From Streptomyces sp. TP-A0874 (GTDB lineage: Bacteria; Actinomycetota; Actinomycetes; Streptomycetales; Streptomycetaceae), in the NCBI RefSeq assembly GCF_001748085.1, contig NZ_BBZK01000005.1, positions 310,001 through 374,000 on the forward strand: a DNA stretch of 64,000 nt, given 5' to 3'. Under the pieces are notes generated by a model. That model was given only the letters and a program-made list of their open reading frames with translations. It made no database searches and had not been told where the DNA came from. The position numbers and the translations under genes were made by a program. Shown one piece after another: positions 24,888 to 34,304 of the stretch (within the stretch, counting starts at the first letter, position 1; the number at the start of each line of letters is the position of its first letter).

Positions 24888-26285
24888 ATGAGCGGCAACA
24901 CCAACACCACCACCATCGGGGCGATGGGGGCTCCGAGCCGGCGCAACACCGAACTCGCCCTCCTCGTCTTCGCGGTGCTCATCCCGGTCTTCGCCTATGT
25001 CAACGTCGGTCTGGCGAAGGAGGGCACCGTACCGGCCGGGGTACTCGGCTACACCGGCGGCCTCGGTCTGCTCGCCGGTGTGGCACACCTCATGGTGCGC
25101 AAGTTCGCGCCCTACTCCGACCCGCTGATGCTGCCGATAGCGACGCTGCTGAACGGGCTCGGCCTGGTGCTGATCTGGCGGCTCGACCTGGAGCCGAGCA
25201 TCACCACCCCGCAGCTCGGCGGCGCGATGGCGCCCGGCCAGCTGATGTGGTCCACCCTGGGGGTGGCACTCTTCCTCGGGGTGATGGTCTTCCTCAAGGA
25301 CCACCGGGTTCTCCAGCGCTACACCTACATCTCGATGGTCGTGGCCCTGGTCCTGCTGGTCCTTCCGATGTTCTTCCCGGCCGTGCACGGCGCCCGCATC
25401 TGGATCACCATCCCGGGCGTCGGTTCGCTCCAGCCCGGCGAGTTCGCCAAGATCATCATCGCGGTCTTCTTCGCCGGCTTCCTGATGGTCAAGCGGGACG
25501 CCCTCGCCCTGGCCAGTCGGCGCTTCATGGGCCTGTACCTGCCCCGCGGGCGCGACCTCGGCCCGATCCTGGCGATCTGGGCCCTCAGCCTCCTGATCCT
25601 CATCTTCGAGACCGACCTGGGCACCTCGCTGCTCTTCTTCGGCCTCTTCGTGATCATGCTGTACGTCGCCACCGAGCGCACCAGCTGGGTGATCTTCGGG
25701 CTCACGCTGAGCGCCGCCGGAGCCGTGGCGGTGGCCTCCTTCGCCAGCCACGTGCAGAGCCGCGTCAACAACTGGCTCGACCCGCTCGCCACCGTCGACG
25801 GCGCGGTCACCGAGACCGCCCAGGTCATGTACGCCTTCGGATCCGGCGGCATCATCGGCTCCGGGCTGGGCCAGGGCTACTCCCGGCTCATCGGCGGCAT
25901 CGCTCCCAAGAGCGACTACATCCTGGCCACCGTCGGCGAGGAGCTCGGTCTCACCGGCCTGATGGCGATCGTGGTGCTCTACGCGCTGCTCATCGAGCGC
26001 GGCCTGCGCACCGCGCTGGCCGCCCGCGACCCCTTCGGCAAGCTGCTGGCGGTCGGGCTCACCGGAGCATTCGCGCTCCAGGTCTTCGTCGTCGCCGGCG
26101 GTGTCACCGGCCTCATCCCACTGACCGGTATGACGATGCCGTTCCTGGCCCAGGGCGGTTCCTCCGTGATCGCCAACTGGGCGCTGATCGCCATCCTGCT
26201 GCGCATCAGCGACACCGCCCGGCGGCCGGCCCCGTCCCCCGCTCCGTCCCCCGACGCCGAGATGACCCAGGTGGTCCGAACGTGA
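24888..26285 (+). CDS. rodA: SEDS-family peptidoglycan glycosyltransferase (RodA/FtsW)
   Basis: This 465-residue polytopic SEDS protein has about 10-12 membrane segments. Family signatures are HGARIWITIPGVGSLQPGEFAK, IFETDLGTSLLFFG (with the conserved catalytic Asp), GLGQGYSRLIGGIAPKSDYI and GGVTGLIPLTGMTMPFLAQGGSS. SEDS proteins polymerise lipid II glycan strands with a partner class B PBP. That partner is the next gene, which overlaps by GTGA (26282-26285). It is named RodA by operon context rather than FtsW, whose gene usually lies in the dcw cluster. Confidence 0.92.
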   Translation: MSGNTNTTTIGAMGAPSRRNTELALLVFAVLIPVFAYVNVGLAKEGTVPAGVLGYTGGLGLLAGVAHLMVRKFAPYSDPLMLPIATLLNGLGLVLIWRLDLEPSITTPQLGGAMAPGQLMWSTLGVALFLGVMVFLKDHRVLQRYTYISMVVALVLLVLPMFFPAVHGARIWITIPGVGSLQPGEFAKIIIAVFFAGFLMVKRDALALASRRFMGLYLPRGRDLGPILAIWALSLLILIFETDLGTSLLFFGLFVIMLYVATERTSWVIFGLTLSAAGAVAVASFASHVQSRVNNWLDPLATVDGAVTETAQVMYAFGSGGIIGSGLGQGYSRLIGGIAPKSDYILATVGEELGLTGLMAIVVLYALLIERGLRTALAARDPFGKLLAVGLTGAFALQVFVVAGGVTGLIPLTGMTMPFLAQGGSSVIANWALIAILLRISDTARRPAPSPAPSPDAEMTQVVRT

Positions 26286-27748
26286 ACAAGCCACTGCGCA
26301 GGGTCAGCATCTTCTGCGGCCTGCTCGTGCTCGCCCTGCTGGTGCGGATCAACTGGGTGCAGTTCGTGATGGCCGACGAACTCCAGAAGGACGACCGGAA
26401 CCGCCGCGTCGACATCGCCCGCTACAGCCAGCCCCGCGGCGACATCATCGTCGGCAGCGAGGCCATCACCGGCAGCACGACGACCGACAGCGGCGACTTC
26501 AAGTTCAAGCGCACCTACAAGGACGGCGAGATGTGGGCGCCGGTCACCGGCTACGCCTCGCAGGTCTTCGGCGCCAACCAGCTGGAGAAGCTCAACGACC
26601 AGATCCTCACCGGGGACGACGACCGGCTGTTCTTCAACCGGACCATCGACATGATCACCGGCAAGGAGAAGAAGGGCGGGCAGGTCGTCACCACCCTGAA
26701 CCGGGACGCCCAGCTGGCCGCCTTCCAGGGCCTCGGCGACAAGAAGGGCGCGGTGGCCGCCATCGAGCCGGCCACCGGCAAGATCCTCGCACTCGCCAGC
26801 ACCCCCTCCTACGACCCGTCCACGATCGCGGGGATGAGCGCTGAGGACGGCGAGAACTACCAGAAGCTGCTCAAGGACCCGGACAAGCCCATGCGGAACC
26901 GGGCGCTCAGGGAGACCTACTTCCCGGGCTCCACCTTCAAGGTGGTCACCGCCGCGGCGGCGCTGGAGCACGGCCTCTACAGCGACATCGACGCGAAGAC
27001 CGACTCCCCGCTGCCCTGGAACCTGCCGACCACCAGCACCGAGCTGAAGAACGAGGGCAACATCCCCTGCAAGGACGCCACGCTGCGGGACGCCCTCCGG
27101 GTCTCCTGCAACACCGTCTTCGGCAAGATCGGATCGGATCTCGGCAGGGAGAAGATGCTTGAGACGGCCGAGAAGTTCGGCTTCAACAACCCGGAGATCG
27201 ACACCCCCGTCCGGGCCGGCAAGAGCAACTTCTCCACCACCATGGACAAGCCGCAGACCGCCCTCTCCGCGATCGGCCAGTTCGAGACGGCCGCCACCCC
27301 GCTGCAGATGGCCATGGTGGCCTCCGCGGTCGCCAACGACGGCAAGCTGATGAAGCCGTACATGGTCGACCAGCTGCGGGCCCCGAACCTCAACGTGGTC
27401 GAGCAGAGCAGCCCGGAGGAGATGAGCCGGCCGCTCAGCTCGGAGAACGCCCAGAAGCTCCAGGAGATGATGGAGACCGTGGTGAAGCCGGGCGGCACCG
27501 GTACCGCGGCCCAGATCCCGAACGTCACCGTCGGTGGCAAGACCGGCACCGCCCAGCGCGGCGTCAACAACAGTGAGAAGCCTTACGCCTGGTTCATCGC
27601 CTACGCCAAGACCGCCGACGGGTCGCCGGTGGCGGTGGCCGTGGTGGTCGAGGACTCCCAGGCCAACCGGGGCGACATCTCCGGCGGCGGGCTGGCCGCG
27701 CCGATCGCCAAGAGCGTCATGGAGGCGGTCATCAGCGGCAAGAGGTGA
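26282..27748 (+). CDS. pbpA: Class B penicillin-binding protein (PbpA type)
   Basis: This 488-residue membrane-anchored transpeptidase has an N-terminal membrane helix (about 8-26), a non-catalytic domain, and a transpeptidase domain from about 150. The active-site motifs are all present: SxxK as PGSTFK with Ser217, SxN as VSCNT with Ser275, and KTG at 420-422. It crosslinks peptidoglycan made by the RodA partner encoded just upstream, with which it shares a 4-bp overlap. It is equivalent to mycobacterial PbpA. Confidence 0.93.
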   Translation: MNKPLRRVSIFCGLLVLALLVRINWVQFVMADELQKDDRNRRVDIARYSQPRGDIIVGSEAITGSTTTDSGDFKFKRTYKDGEMWAPVTGYASQVFGANQLEKLNDQILTGDDDRLFFNRTIDMITGKEKKGGQVVTTLNRDAQLAAFQGLGDKKGAVAAIEPATGKILALASTPSYDPSTIAGMSAEDGENYQKLLKDPDKPMRNRALRETYFPGSTFKVVTAAAALEHGLYSDIDAKTDSPLPWNLPTTSTELKNEGNIPCKDATLRDALRVSCNTVFGKIGSDLGREKMLETAEKFGFNNPEIDTPVRAGKSNFSTTMDKPQTALSAIGQFETAATPLQMAMVASAVANDGKLMKPYMVDQLRAPNLNVVEQSSPEEMSRPLSSENAQKLQEMMETVVKPGGTGTAAQIPNVTVGGKTGTAQRGVNNSEKPYAWFIAYAKTADGSPVAVAVVVEDSQANRGDISGGGLAAPIAKSVMEAVISGKR

Positions 27749-27918
27749 CCGGGCCCGTGCCGCCGGCCCGGGGTGCTCCCGGCTCGGCTCGTACCGGTCG
27801 TGTATCAGCTCGCGGCAGGCCCCGGGAGCTCTGAGACGCGCCGGGTACGGTATGCCCGGACAGCACCGCCGGACCCACACCGGTGCGGTCGGGAATGACG
27901 GAGAAGGCTGGAGAAGCT

Positions 27919-29904
27919 ATGGAAGAGCCGCGTCGCCTCGGCGGCCGGTACGAGCTGGGCTCGGTGCTCGGCCGCGGCGGGATGGCAGAGGTCTATCTCG
28001 CCCATGACACCCGCCTGGGCCGCACCGTGGCTGTGAAGACGCTCCGAGTGGACCTCGCCCGCGACCCGTCCTTCCAGGCCCGGTTCCGCCGCGAGGCCCA
28101 GTCGGCCGCCTCTCTGAACCACCCGGCCATCGTCGCGGTCTACGACACCGGCGAGGACTACGTCGACGGTGTCTCCATCCCGTACATCGTGATGGAGTAC
28201 GTCGACGGTTCGACCCTGCGGGAGCTGCTGCACTCGGGGCGCAAGCTGCTGCCCGAGCGCTCGCTGGAGATGACCGTCGGCGTCCTCCAGGCGTTGGAGT
28301 ACTCCCATCGGGCCGGCATCGTCCACCGGGACATCAAACCGGCGAACGTCATGCTGACCCGCAGTGGTCATGTCAAGGTCATGGACTTCGGCATCGCCCG
28401 CGCCATGGGCGACGCCGGCATGACCATGACGCAGACCGCCGCGGTGATCGGCACCGCGCAGTACCTCTCACCGGAGCAGGCCAAGGGCGAGCAGGTCGAC
28501 GCCCGCAGCGACCTCTACTCCACCGGTTGCCTGCTGTACGAACTGCTGACCGTCCGGCCCCCCTTCGTGGGTGACTCCCCCGTCGCGGTGGCCTACCAGC
28601 ACGTGCGCGAGGAACCGCAGCCGCCGAGCACCTTCGACCCCGAGATCTCGCCGGACATGGACGCCATCGTCCTCAAGGCGCTGGTCAAGGACCCGGACTA
28701 CCGCTACCAGTCGGCCGACGAGATGCGGGCCGACATCGAAGCCGCCCTGGAGGGGCGGCCGGTCGCGGCCGCGGAGTTCGCCGGGGTCGGCTACGGCGGG
28801 TACGGCGACGACCAGCCGACGACCGCGCTGCGGGCGACGGACCCGGGCGGGCAGACCTCGATGCTGCCCCCGCTGCGTGAGGACGACGGCGGCTTCGGCT
28901 ACGACGAACGGCCGGACCGGCGGCGCGGCGGCGGCCGCAAGAGCAGCACCTCGACGGTGCTGCTGGTGGTCGCGGGACTGCTGGTGCTCATCGGCGCGGT
29001 CTTCATCGGCCGGGAGCTCTTCGGCTCGGTGAGCGCGGACAACGACGTCCCGGTGCCGAGCCTCGTCGGCCTCGACTTCGACGAGGCCTCCCGCAAGGCG
29101 GAGAACATCGACCTGAAGCTGGTCAAGGCCGGCTCCGAGACCTGTGAGAGCGGGGAGAAGAACACCGTCACCAAGCAGGACCCGGCGAAGGAGACCGAGG
29201 TCCCCAAGGGCAGCGAGGTGGACGTCACCCTCTGCTCGGGACCGAACCTGGTCAAGATCCCGGACGTCAAGGGCCTGCCGCTGGACGAAGCCGAGGCCAA
29301 GCTCAAGAAGGAGGGCTTCGAGAAGATCAGCACGAAGCAGGTCACCTCCGAGGACCACGAGCCGGGCACCGTCGTCGAACAGGATCCGGCGGCCGAGAGC
29401 GAGCGGGCGAAGGACACCGAGATCACCCTGTCGGTCGCCCAGGCGCCGGAGGAGACGCTGGTGCCCGACGTCACCAACAAGCCTCTGGACCAGGCAAAGC
29501 AGCAGCTCGAGGCGCTCGGCCTCCAGGTCGCCACCCAGGACCAGCCCAACAACGATGTCCCGGAGAACACGGTCATCGCGCAGTCGCCGGGGGGCAACGA
29601 GAAGGTCAAGCCGAACTCGACCATCACGCTGACCATCGCCAAACCGGTGGAGAAGTTCCAGATGCCGGACGTCAAGGGGCAGAAGCTTGAGGACGCCAAG
29701 CGGATCCTGACCGAGGCCGGGCTGTCGGTGGGCAACGTCACCGGGCCCCAGGACGGTAACGCGAGGGTGCTGGCGACCAGTCCGGACGCCGGCGCCGAGG
29801 TGTCGAAGGGCGACCAGGTCACCATCGTCACGGCCCCGAGCACGGGCAATCCGCACGGCGACGACGGCGGGTTCTTCGGCGGCCCCGGAGGCCGGCGCGG
29901 CTGA
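27919..29904 (+). CDS. pknB: PASTA-domain Ser/Thr protein kinase PknB
   Basis: This 661-residue receptor kinase has an N-terminal Hanks kinase domain (about 11-275): GRGGMAEVYLA loop, catalytic Lys40, HRDIKPAN at 136-143, DFG at 156-158 and an activation loop with several Thr (MTMTQTAAVIGTAQYLSPEQ). A linker and one membrane helix (about 340-360) are followed by four extracellular PASTA repeats that bind muropeptides or lipid II. The start is the ATG at 27919 after GGAG; 27895 is an alternative. There is a 170-bp gap after pbpA, so it may also have its own promoter. Confidence 0.94.
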   Translation: MEEPRRLGGRYELGSVLGRGGMAEVYLAHDTRLGRTVAVKTLRVDLARDPSFQARFRREAQSAASLNHPAIVAVYDTGEDYVDGVSIPYIVMEYVDGSTLRELLHSGRKLLPERSLEMTVGVLQALEYSHRAGIVHRDIKPANVMLTRSGHVKVMDFGIARAMGDAGMTMTQTAAVIGTAQYLSPEQAKGEQVDARSDLYSTGCLLYELLTVRPPFVGDSPVAVAYQHVREEPQPPSTFDPEISPDMDAIVLKALVKDPDYRYQSADEMRADIEAALEGRPVAAAEFAGVGYGGYGDDQPTTALRATDPGGQTSMLPPLREDDGGFGYDERPDRRRGGGRKSSTSTVLLVVAGLLVLIGAVFIGRELFGSVSADNDVPVPSLVGLDFDEASRKAENIDLKLVKAGSETCESGEKNTVTKQDPAKETEVPKGSEVDVTLCSGPNLVKIPDVKGLPLDEAEAKLKKEGFEKISTKQVTSEDHEPGTVVEQDPAAESERAKDTEITLSVAQAPEETLVPDVTNKPLDQAKQQLEALGLQVATQDQPNNDVPENTVIAQSPGGNEKVKPNSTITLTIAKPVEKFQMPDVKGQKLEDAKRILTEAGLSVGNVTGPQDGNARVLATSPDAGAEVSKGDQVTIVTAPSTGNPHGDDGGFFGGPGGRRG

Positions 29905-29930
29905 TCCCCACGGTTTCCAACCGCCTCACC

Positions 29931-29986
29931 GGACTCCGGGCCGGTGACCACCGCCTGACCTGGCGCTGGTCACCGGCCCGGAGTCC
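29931..29986. terminator. Bidirectional terminator, perfect 20-bp stem
   Basis: Arms 29931-29950 and 29967-29986 are perfectly complementary, with a 16-nt loop. It separates pknB from the convergent sortase gene. Confidence 0.88.
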
Positions 29987-30019
29987 GTGCGGCTGGCCGG
30001 CCGACGGCCGGAAGCAGGG

Positions 30020-30796
30020 TCAGCGAAGCTCCTCGGGCGGGGTGCGCTGGGCGTCCACCCGCTCGGTGCGCTCCAGCTCCGCCCAGACGATGTACCGGTA
30101 CTTCGAGGTGTAGACGGGCGTGCAGGTGGTCAGCGTCAGGTATTTCCCCGGCTTCCGCTTCCCGGACTCCTTGGGCACCGGGTCGAGCACGCCCACGTTG
30201 TACTTGGAGGTCTCCGGCAGCTTCGCGTAGACCTTGTAGACGTACCAGGTGTCCCGGGTCTCGAAGACCACCGGGTCGCCTTCGCGCAGCTTGTGGATGT
30301 TGTGGAACTTCGCCCCGTGCCCGTCCCGGTGCGCGGCGAGCGAGAAGTTCCCCTCGCCCTCCCACGGCAGCACGGCCTTCACCGGCCCGGTGTAGTAGCC
30401 GGCCACCCCGTGGTCCAGCTCCTCCGGATCGGTGCCCTTGGCCACCAGGATCTCCTCGTCGTCCATCGCGGGCGCGTGCAGGAACCCGACCCCGTCCTTG
30501 GTGTCCAGCGCCCCCGGGCCGCGGTCCTCGGCCCAGTGGTCCCGCACCCGGTCGCCCTGGACCGCGGCCTTGCGGTCGGCCACGACGTTGGTCCACCACA
30601 GTGAGTAGACGACGAAGAGCGCCAGCACCAGGCCGGCGGTGATCAGCAGTTCGCCGATGACGCTGGCGACCGCGGCGATCCGGCGGCGCGTCCGGGGAGC
30701 CCCCGCTCCCCCTCCGGTGCGGCCCCGCGCCCCGGACGCCTTCACCGCACCGTCGGTCTGCTCACCCTGTCCGTCCCGCTCGGTCGTGCCTGCCAC
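30020..30796 (-). CDS. srtE2: Class E sortase (SrtE2-like)
   Basis: This 258-residue membrane-anchored transpeptidase attaches proteins to the peptidoglycan. A basic N-terminal cytoplasmic tail, one membrane helix (about 46-68) and the sortase barrel follow, with catalytic His156 in LAAHRDGHG, Cys225 in TLTTCTP and Arg234 in SKYRYIVW. Class E sortases of Streptomyces anchor long chaplins carrying LAxTG signals and are needed for aerial hyphae. A second, longer class E sortase gene lies directly upstream in tandem, as in S. coelicolor. A hairpin separates the two. Confidence 0.9.
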   Translation of the reverse strand: MAGTTERDGQGEQTDGAVKASGARGRTGGGAGAPRTRRRIAAVASVIGELLITAGLVLALFVVYSLWWTNVVADRKAAVQGDRVRDHWAEDRGPGALDTKDGVGFLHAPAMDDEEILVAKGTDPEELDHGVAGYYTGPVKAVLPWEGEGNFSLAAHRDGHGAKFHNIHKLREGDPVVFETRDTWYVYKVYAKLPETSKYNVGVLDPVPKESGKRKPGKYLTLTTCTPVYTSKYRYIVWAELERTERVDAQRTPPEELR

Positions 30797-30824
30797 CGAA
30801 CCCCCACCGTGCTCTTGCCGAGAA

Positions 30825-30851
30825 CCCCGGCTGAAAGGATTCCAGCCGGGG
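30825..30851 (-). terminator. Hairpin between the two sortase genes
   Basis: CCCCGGCTG (30825-30833) pairs with CAGCCGGGG (30843-30851) over 9 bp. It lies 29 bp after the stop of the upstream sortase gene, so it may reduce read-through into the downstream one. There is no T-run. Confidence 0.5.
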
Positions 30852-30879
30852 GCTTCGCCGGAGGAACCGCCCCTCCTCC

Positions 30880-32280
30880 TCAGCCGCGCAGGGCCTCCGG
30901 CTTGCCCTCGCTGCGCGGCTGTTCCTTGACCATCTTCCCCCAGACGATCAGCCGGTACTTGCTGGTGAACTCCGGGGTGCAGGTGGTCAGCGTGATGTAG
31001 CGCCCTTCGTCGGTGAATCCCGACCCGGCGGGCACGGGGCCGATCACATCGACGTTCGACGGCGGGGTCTGGTCGAGGAAGCTCGCCATCTCGTAGATGT
31101 AGAAGGTGCTCTGCGTCTCGACGATGATCTCGTCACCGGGCCGGAGCCGGTTGACGTAGCGGAACGGCTCACCGTGGGTGTTGCGGTGCCCGGCCACGGC
31201 GAAGTTCCCCGCGTCGTCCCAGGGCATCGCGGTCTTGAGTTCGCCCTCCGCGTAGTGGCCGACCATGCCGCGGTCGAGCACCTTCTGCTTGTCGATGCCC
31301 TCGGCGATCGGCACCCTCACGTCGAGCTTCGGGATGTACATGATGGCGAAGCCCTCTCCGGGGGAGAAGGCACCGGCGTCATGGTCCTCCACCCCGCCCT
31401 TCTTCCACTCCTCGCGCAGGCTGTTCGCGGCGCCGCCGGCCTGCTGGTGGGCGAGGACGTTCGTCCACCAGAGCTGGTAGGCGACGAACAGCAGCATCAG
31501 CACCCCGATGGTGATGAACAGCTCACCCACGACTCGACTGGCGACGACCGCGGGGCTGTCCTTGCGCGCCCGCGCCAGCCTGCGGGCCTCCACCCGACTC
31601 AGCGGCGCCGAGGCGGTACCGGCCTCCTCCGCCCCCTCGGCCGCCCGCCGGCTCCCCGTGCCTCGTCTCCGCCCACCCCGGGCCGCCCGCCGTCGCTCGG
31701 CGCGCCCGCCGACCGGCTGTTCCTCCGGATCGGGGTCGGCGGCCACCTCGTCCAGCCGCAGTGCCACCGTCTCGTCGTCGGACGGCAGCCACTGTTCCCC
31801 GTCCCCGTGGTCCGGCTCCGGGCGCCGCTGGTCCGGCAGCGGCGCCTGCGCCTCGCCCCCCGCTCCGTACGGGTCGGCCACCGAGCCGTAGTGCGGACCG
31901 GGGGCGTGCCCCGCCTCCGCGCCGTAGGGGCCCGGCGGGTAGGAGGTTCCCGGGGCGGTCGCCGCCCCGGGGGGAGCGCTGCTGACGAGCCCCTGCTCGG
32001 GATAGCCGACCGTGCCGTGGTCGAGGCCGTAGGCGCCGAGCCCGGAAGACGGGTAGTGGTGGCTGCCGTGCGGGTCCGTTCCCGGTCCCGGCTCCGGGTA
32101 GTAGCCGTCCTGCTCCGGCAGCGGGTTGTTCAGCGGACTGTCGAACCGCTCCATGGCCGAGTAGAAGGTGCCGTCGTGGTGGTAGCCCGGCGGTTCCTCC
32201 CCGCCATGCCCCTGCGGCGGAGCGTCTCCGCCCTCGTACGCCCCATATCCGCCACCGTGCTCAGCAGGCCCCGCGGTCAC
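30880..32280 (-). CDS. srtE1: Class E sortase with long disordered N-terminus (SrtE1-like)
   Basis: This 466-residue sortase has an N-terminal region of about 250 residues rich in Gly, Pro, Tyr, Asp and Glu, of low complexity and predicted to be cytoplasmic and disordered. It then has a basic stretch, a membrane helix (RVVGELFITIGVLMLLFVAYQ) and the catalytic domain with AGHRNTHGEPF (His), TLTTCTP (Cys434) and SKYRLIVW (Arg443). The GTG start overlaps the stop of the amidotransferase gene (GTGA at 32277-32280). The long N-terminus has no known role. Confidence 0.88.
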   Translation of the reverse strand: MTAGPAEHGGGYGAYEGGDAPPQGHGGEEPPGYHHDGTFYSAMERFDSPLNNPLPEQDGYYPEPGPGTDPHGSHHYPSSGLGAYGLDHGTVGYPEQGLVSSAPPGAATAPGTSYPPGPYGAEAGHAPGPHYGSVADPYGAGGEAQAPLPDQRRPEPDHGDGEQWLPSDDETVALRLDEVAADPDPEEQPVGGRAERRRAARGGRRRGTGSRRAAEGAEEAGTASAPLSRVEARRLARARKDSPAVVASRVVGELFITIGVLMLLFVAYQLWWTNVLAHQQAGGAANSLREEWKKGGVEDHDAGAFSPGEGFAIMYIPKLDVRVPIAEGIDKQKVLDRGMVGHYAEGELKTAMPWDDAGNFAVAGHRNTHGEPFRYVNRLRPGDEIIVETQSTFYIYEMASFLDQTPPSNVDVIGPVPAGSGFTDEGRYITLTTCTPEFTSKYRLIVWGKMVKEQPRSEGKPEALRG

Positions 32281-32915
32281 GCGCCGGCCTTGCCTACCAC
32301 CGGGGCGAGGCCGGCCGACCGCTCCACCGCGGCCGTGTCCCCGCACTCCGCCAGCCAGTTGGCGAGCATCCGGTGCCCGTATTCGGTGAGCACCGACTCC
32401 GGGTGGAACTGCACGCCCTCCACCGGCAGTTCCCGGTGGCGCACGCCCATGACCAGACCGTTCCCGGTCCAGGCGGTGACGGCCAACTCGTCCGGCAGGC
32501 TCTCCCGCCGGACGGCCAGCGAGTGGTACCGGGTGGCGGTGAGGGGGGACGGCAGGCCCTGGAAGACGCCCTCGGCCCGGTGGGTCACCGAGGAGGTCTT
32601 GCCGTGCAGCAGTTCCGGCGCACGGTCCACCACCCCGCCGTAGGCCACCGCCATGGACTGCATGCCCAGGCAGACCCCGAAGAGCGGCACCCCCTGCGCG
32701 GCGCAGTACCGGACCATCTCGACGCAGACCCCGGCCCGCTCCGGGGTTCCGGGGCCGGGGGAGAGGAGCACCCCGTCGAAACCGTCCCGGGCGCGGGCGA
32801 GGTCGACCTGGTCGTTGCGGACCACCTCGCACTCGGCGCCGAGCTGGTAGAGGTACTGCACAAGGTTGAAGACGAAGCTGTCGTAGTTGTCCACCACGAG
32901 GATCCGTGTGCTCAT
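32277..32915 (-). CDS. pabA: Aminodeoxychorismate/anthranilate synthase glutamine amidotransferase component
   Basis: This 212-residue class I glutamine amidotransferase supplies ammonia to aminodeoxychorismate or anthranilate synthase. The motifs are VVDNYDSFVFNLVQYL at the N-terminus, LLSPGPG (50-56), the nucleophile in FGVCLGMQ (Cys82) and the His171/Glu173 pair in VQFHPES. PabA and TrpG cannot be told apart by sequence alone, and no synthase partner lies nearby. It overlaps the sortase gene and the small membrane-protein gene by 4 bp each. Confidence 0.88.
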   Translation of the reverse strand: MSTRILVVDNYDSFVFNLVQYLYQLGAECEVVRNDQVDLARARDGFDGVLLSPGPGTPERAGVCVEMVRYCAAQGVPLFGVCLGMQSMAVAYGGVVDRAPELLHGKTSSVTHRAEGVFQGLPSPLTATRYHSLAVRRESLPDELAVTAWTGNGLVMGVRHRELPVEGVQFHPESVLTEYGHRMLANWLAECGDTAAVERSAGLAPVVGKAGA

Positions 32916-33082
32916 CCGGCACCCCCTTCGTCGACGGTCACCTCGTTGAACGGGAGCAGCGGCTCCGCCCAGGGGAAGATGTACTGGAAGAGCAGGTAGA
33001 CGACCAACAGTACGAGTCCCAGCGAGATCACCGCCCGCACCCATGAATTGCCCGGCAAATGCCGCCAGATCCAGCCGTACAT
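32912..33082 (-). CDS. Small membrane protein, function unknown
   Basis: This 56-residue protein has one membrane segment (SWVRAVISLGLVLLVVYLLF, about 13-32) followed by an acidic tail. The start is the ATG at 33082, and the stop overlaps the amidotransferase start (ATGA at 32912-32915). The tight coupling and high-GC codon use suggest a real gene. It is the first gene of the unit leading into pabA and the sortases, and may help assemble a membrane complex. No function is known to me. Confidence 0.75.
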   Translation of the reverse strand: MYGWIWRHLPGNSWVRAVISLGLVLLVVYLLFQYIFPWAEPLLPFNEVTVDEGGAG

Positions 33083-33152
33083 GCCGTCCCTACTCGCGCC
33101 GACGAAGTCGCTTGCAGCACACAGACTAAGGGGCGCGGCGGAGGGGGCGGCA

Positions 33153-33350
33153 CTAAGCGCTGTCCCGTCATCTCCGGCGGACGACCGCACGGTGCCAGAC
33201 GCTGGGGGCACCTCCCGCGCCCGCTCAGGGTAGTGGGGGAGGAGCGCGGGGCGGAGGGATATCCGAATACTGGCCCTATCGGGGCATTCCGACCACTGGG
33301 CGCCATCAAGTGCCGTCGTGCGCCCGCCGGGCCCTACCGGACAGCGATCA
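33153..33350. repeat. Palindromic repeat, copy 2 (diverged, with an inserted mini-repeat)
   Basis: It begins CTAAGCGCTGTCCCGTCATC and ends near CGGACAGCG. It shares with copy 1 (3119-3286) the arm blocks and the central block around AATACTGGCCCTATC. About 40 bp at 33201-33242 (CTGGGGGCACCTCCC to TGGGGGAGG) interrupts the left half and is itself a partial inverted repeat, like small repeats scattered in Streptomyces. The right end touches the stop codon of the DUF881 gene. Confidence 0.7.
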
Positions 33351-34160
33351 GTCCCGCGGCTTGGCGTAGTCCAGCTCGGTGCCGCCGGAGTAGCCGGGCA
33401 GGGTCACCGCGTCGCGCCGCTCGACCTTCCACCCGAGCCCGTAGGCGTCGACGTAGCGCAGGTAGTTCTGGATGGCCGGGGATTCGTTGAGGGCCTTCCG
33501 CAGCTTCTCCTGGTCGCCGACGGCCGTCACCCGGTAGGGCGGGGAGTAGACACGGCCCTGCAGGATCAGGGTGTTGCCGACGCAGCGCACCGCACTGGTC
33601 GAGATCAACCGCTGGTCCATGATCTGGATGCCCTCGGCGCCGCCCAGCCACAGCGCGTTGACCACCGCCTGGAGGTCCTGCTGGTGGATGACGAGGAAGT
33701 TCGGCTCCGGCTCGGGGACCCCGGGGATCAGGGCGGTGGCGTCCGGCGGCGCGTCGGTGAGGGTCACGGTGAGCCCCTGGCCGCTCAGCCGCCGGGTGCC
33801 GGCGGCCCGCTCCAGCCCCTCGAGCTCTCGGTCCTCGGCCGCGCTGCGGTCGTCATCGCGCTGGGCCAGGCTGTCGACCTCGCCCCGGACGGTGGCTGCC
33901 TCGTCCTCCAGCCGGCCGTTCTTCTTACTCCGCTCCATGATCAGGTCGGAGAGTTTGAGCATCGACGCGTCGCTGCGCAGATCGGTGCCCTGCGCGGTGT
34001 TGAAGCTGGTCCAGAAGATCAGTCCGGCGAAGGCGAAGACCCCGGCCGTCAGCAGGCGCACCGGGCGGAACCGCCGGCCGGACGGCTGCGGGGCCCCGGC
34101 CGAGGGGGCCGGCTCGTCGGGCGTCGACGGGGCTTCGGGGCGATCCGCGGAAATGCTCAC
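33348..34160 (-). CDS. DUF881-family membrane protein
   Basis: This 270-residue protein has a Pro-rich cytoplasmic N-terminus, one membrane helix (about 34-54), a coiled-coil stretch (about 70-110) and the DUF881 domain ([11 protein letters not shown], then [35 protein letters not shown] segments). DUF881 proteins lie next to crgA and division genes in actinomycetes and are thought to be extracytoplasmic division- or envelope-linked factors without a defined activity. It is divergent from crgA with 144 bp between. The stop lies inside the end of palindromic repeat copy 2. Confidence 0.85.
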   Translation of the reverse strand: MSISADRPEAPSTPDEPAPSAGAPQPSGRRFRPVRLLTAGVFAFAGLIFWTSFNTAQGTDLRSDASMLKLSDLIMERSKKNGRLEDEAATVRGEVDSLAQRDDDRSAAEDRELEGLERAAGTRRLSGQGLTVTLTDAPPDATALIPGVPEPEPNFLVIHQQDLQAVVNALWLGGAEGIQIMDQRLISTSAVRCVGNTLILQGRVYSPPYRVTAVGDQEKLRKALNESPAIQNYLRYVDAYGLGWKVERRDAVTLPGYSGGTELDYAKPRD

Positions 34161-34304
34161 CGTACCCTTATCTCCTTCGAAGCCTCGGAAGGACTACGCT
34201 ATCGGACGGGCCTGGGCGGCGAACGTGGTCCCCGCCGCTCCCCGTCCGGCCGAGCCCCAGATAACCTGCGCGGCCACCGCAGCGCATCGACAGGAGAGTC
34301 CCTC

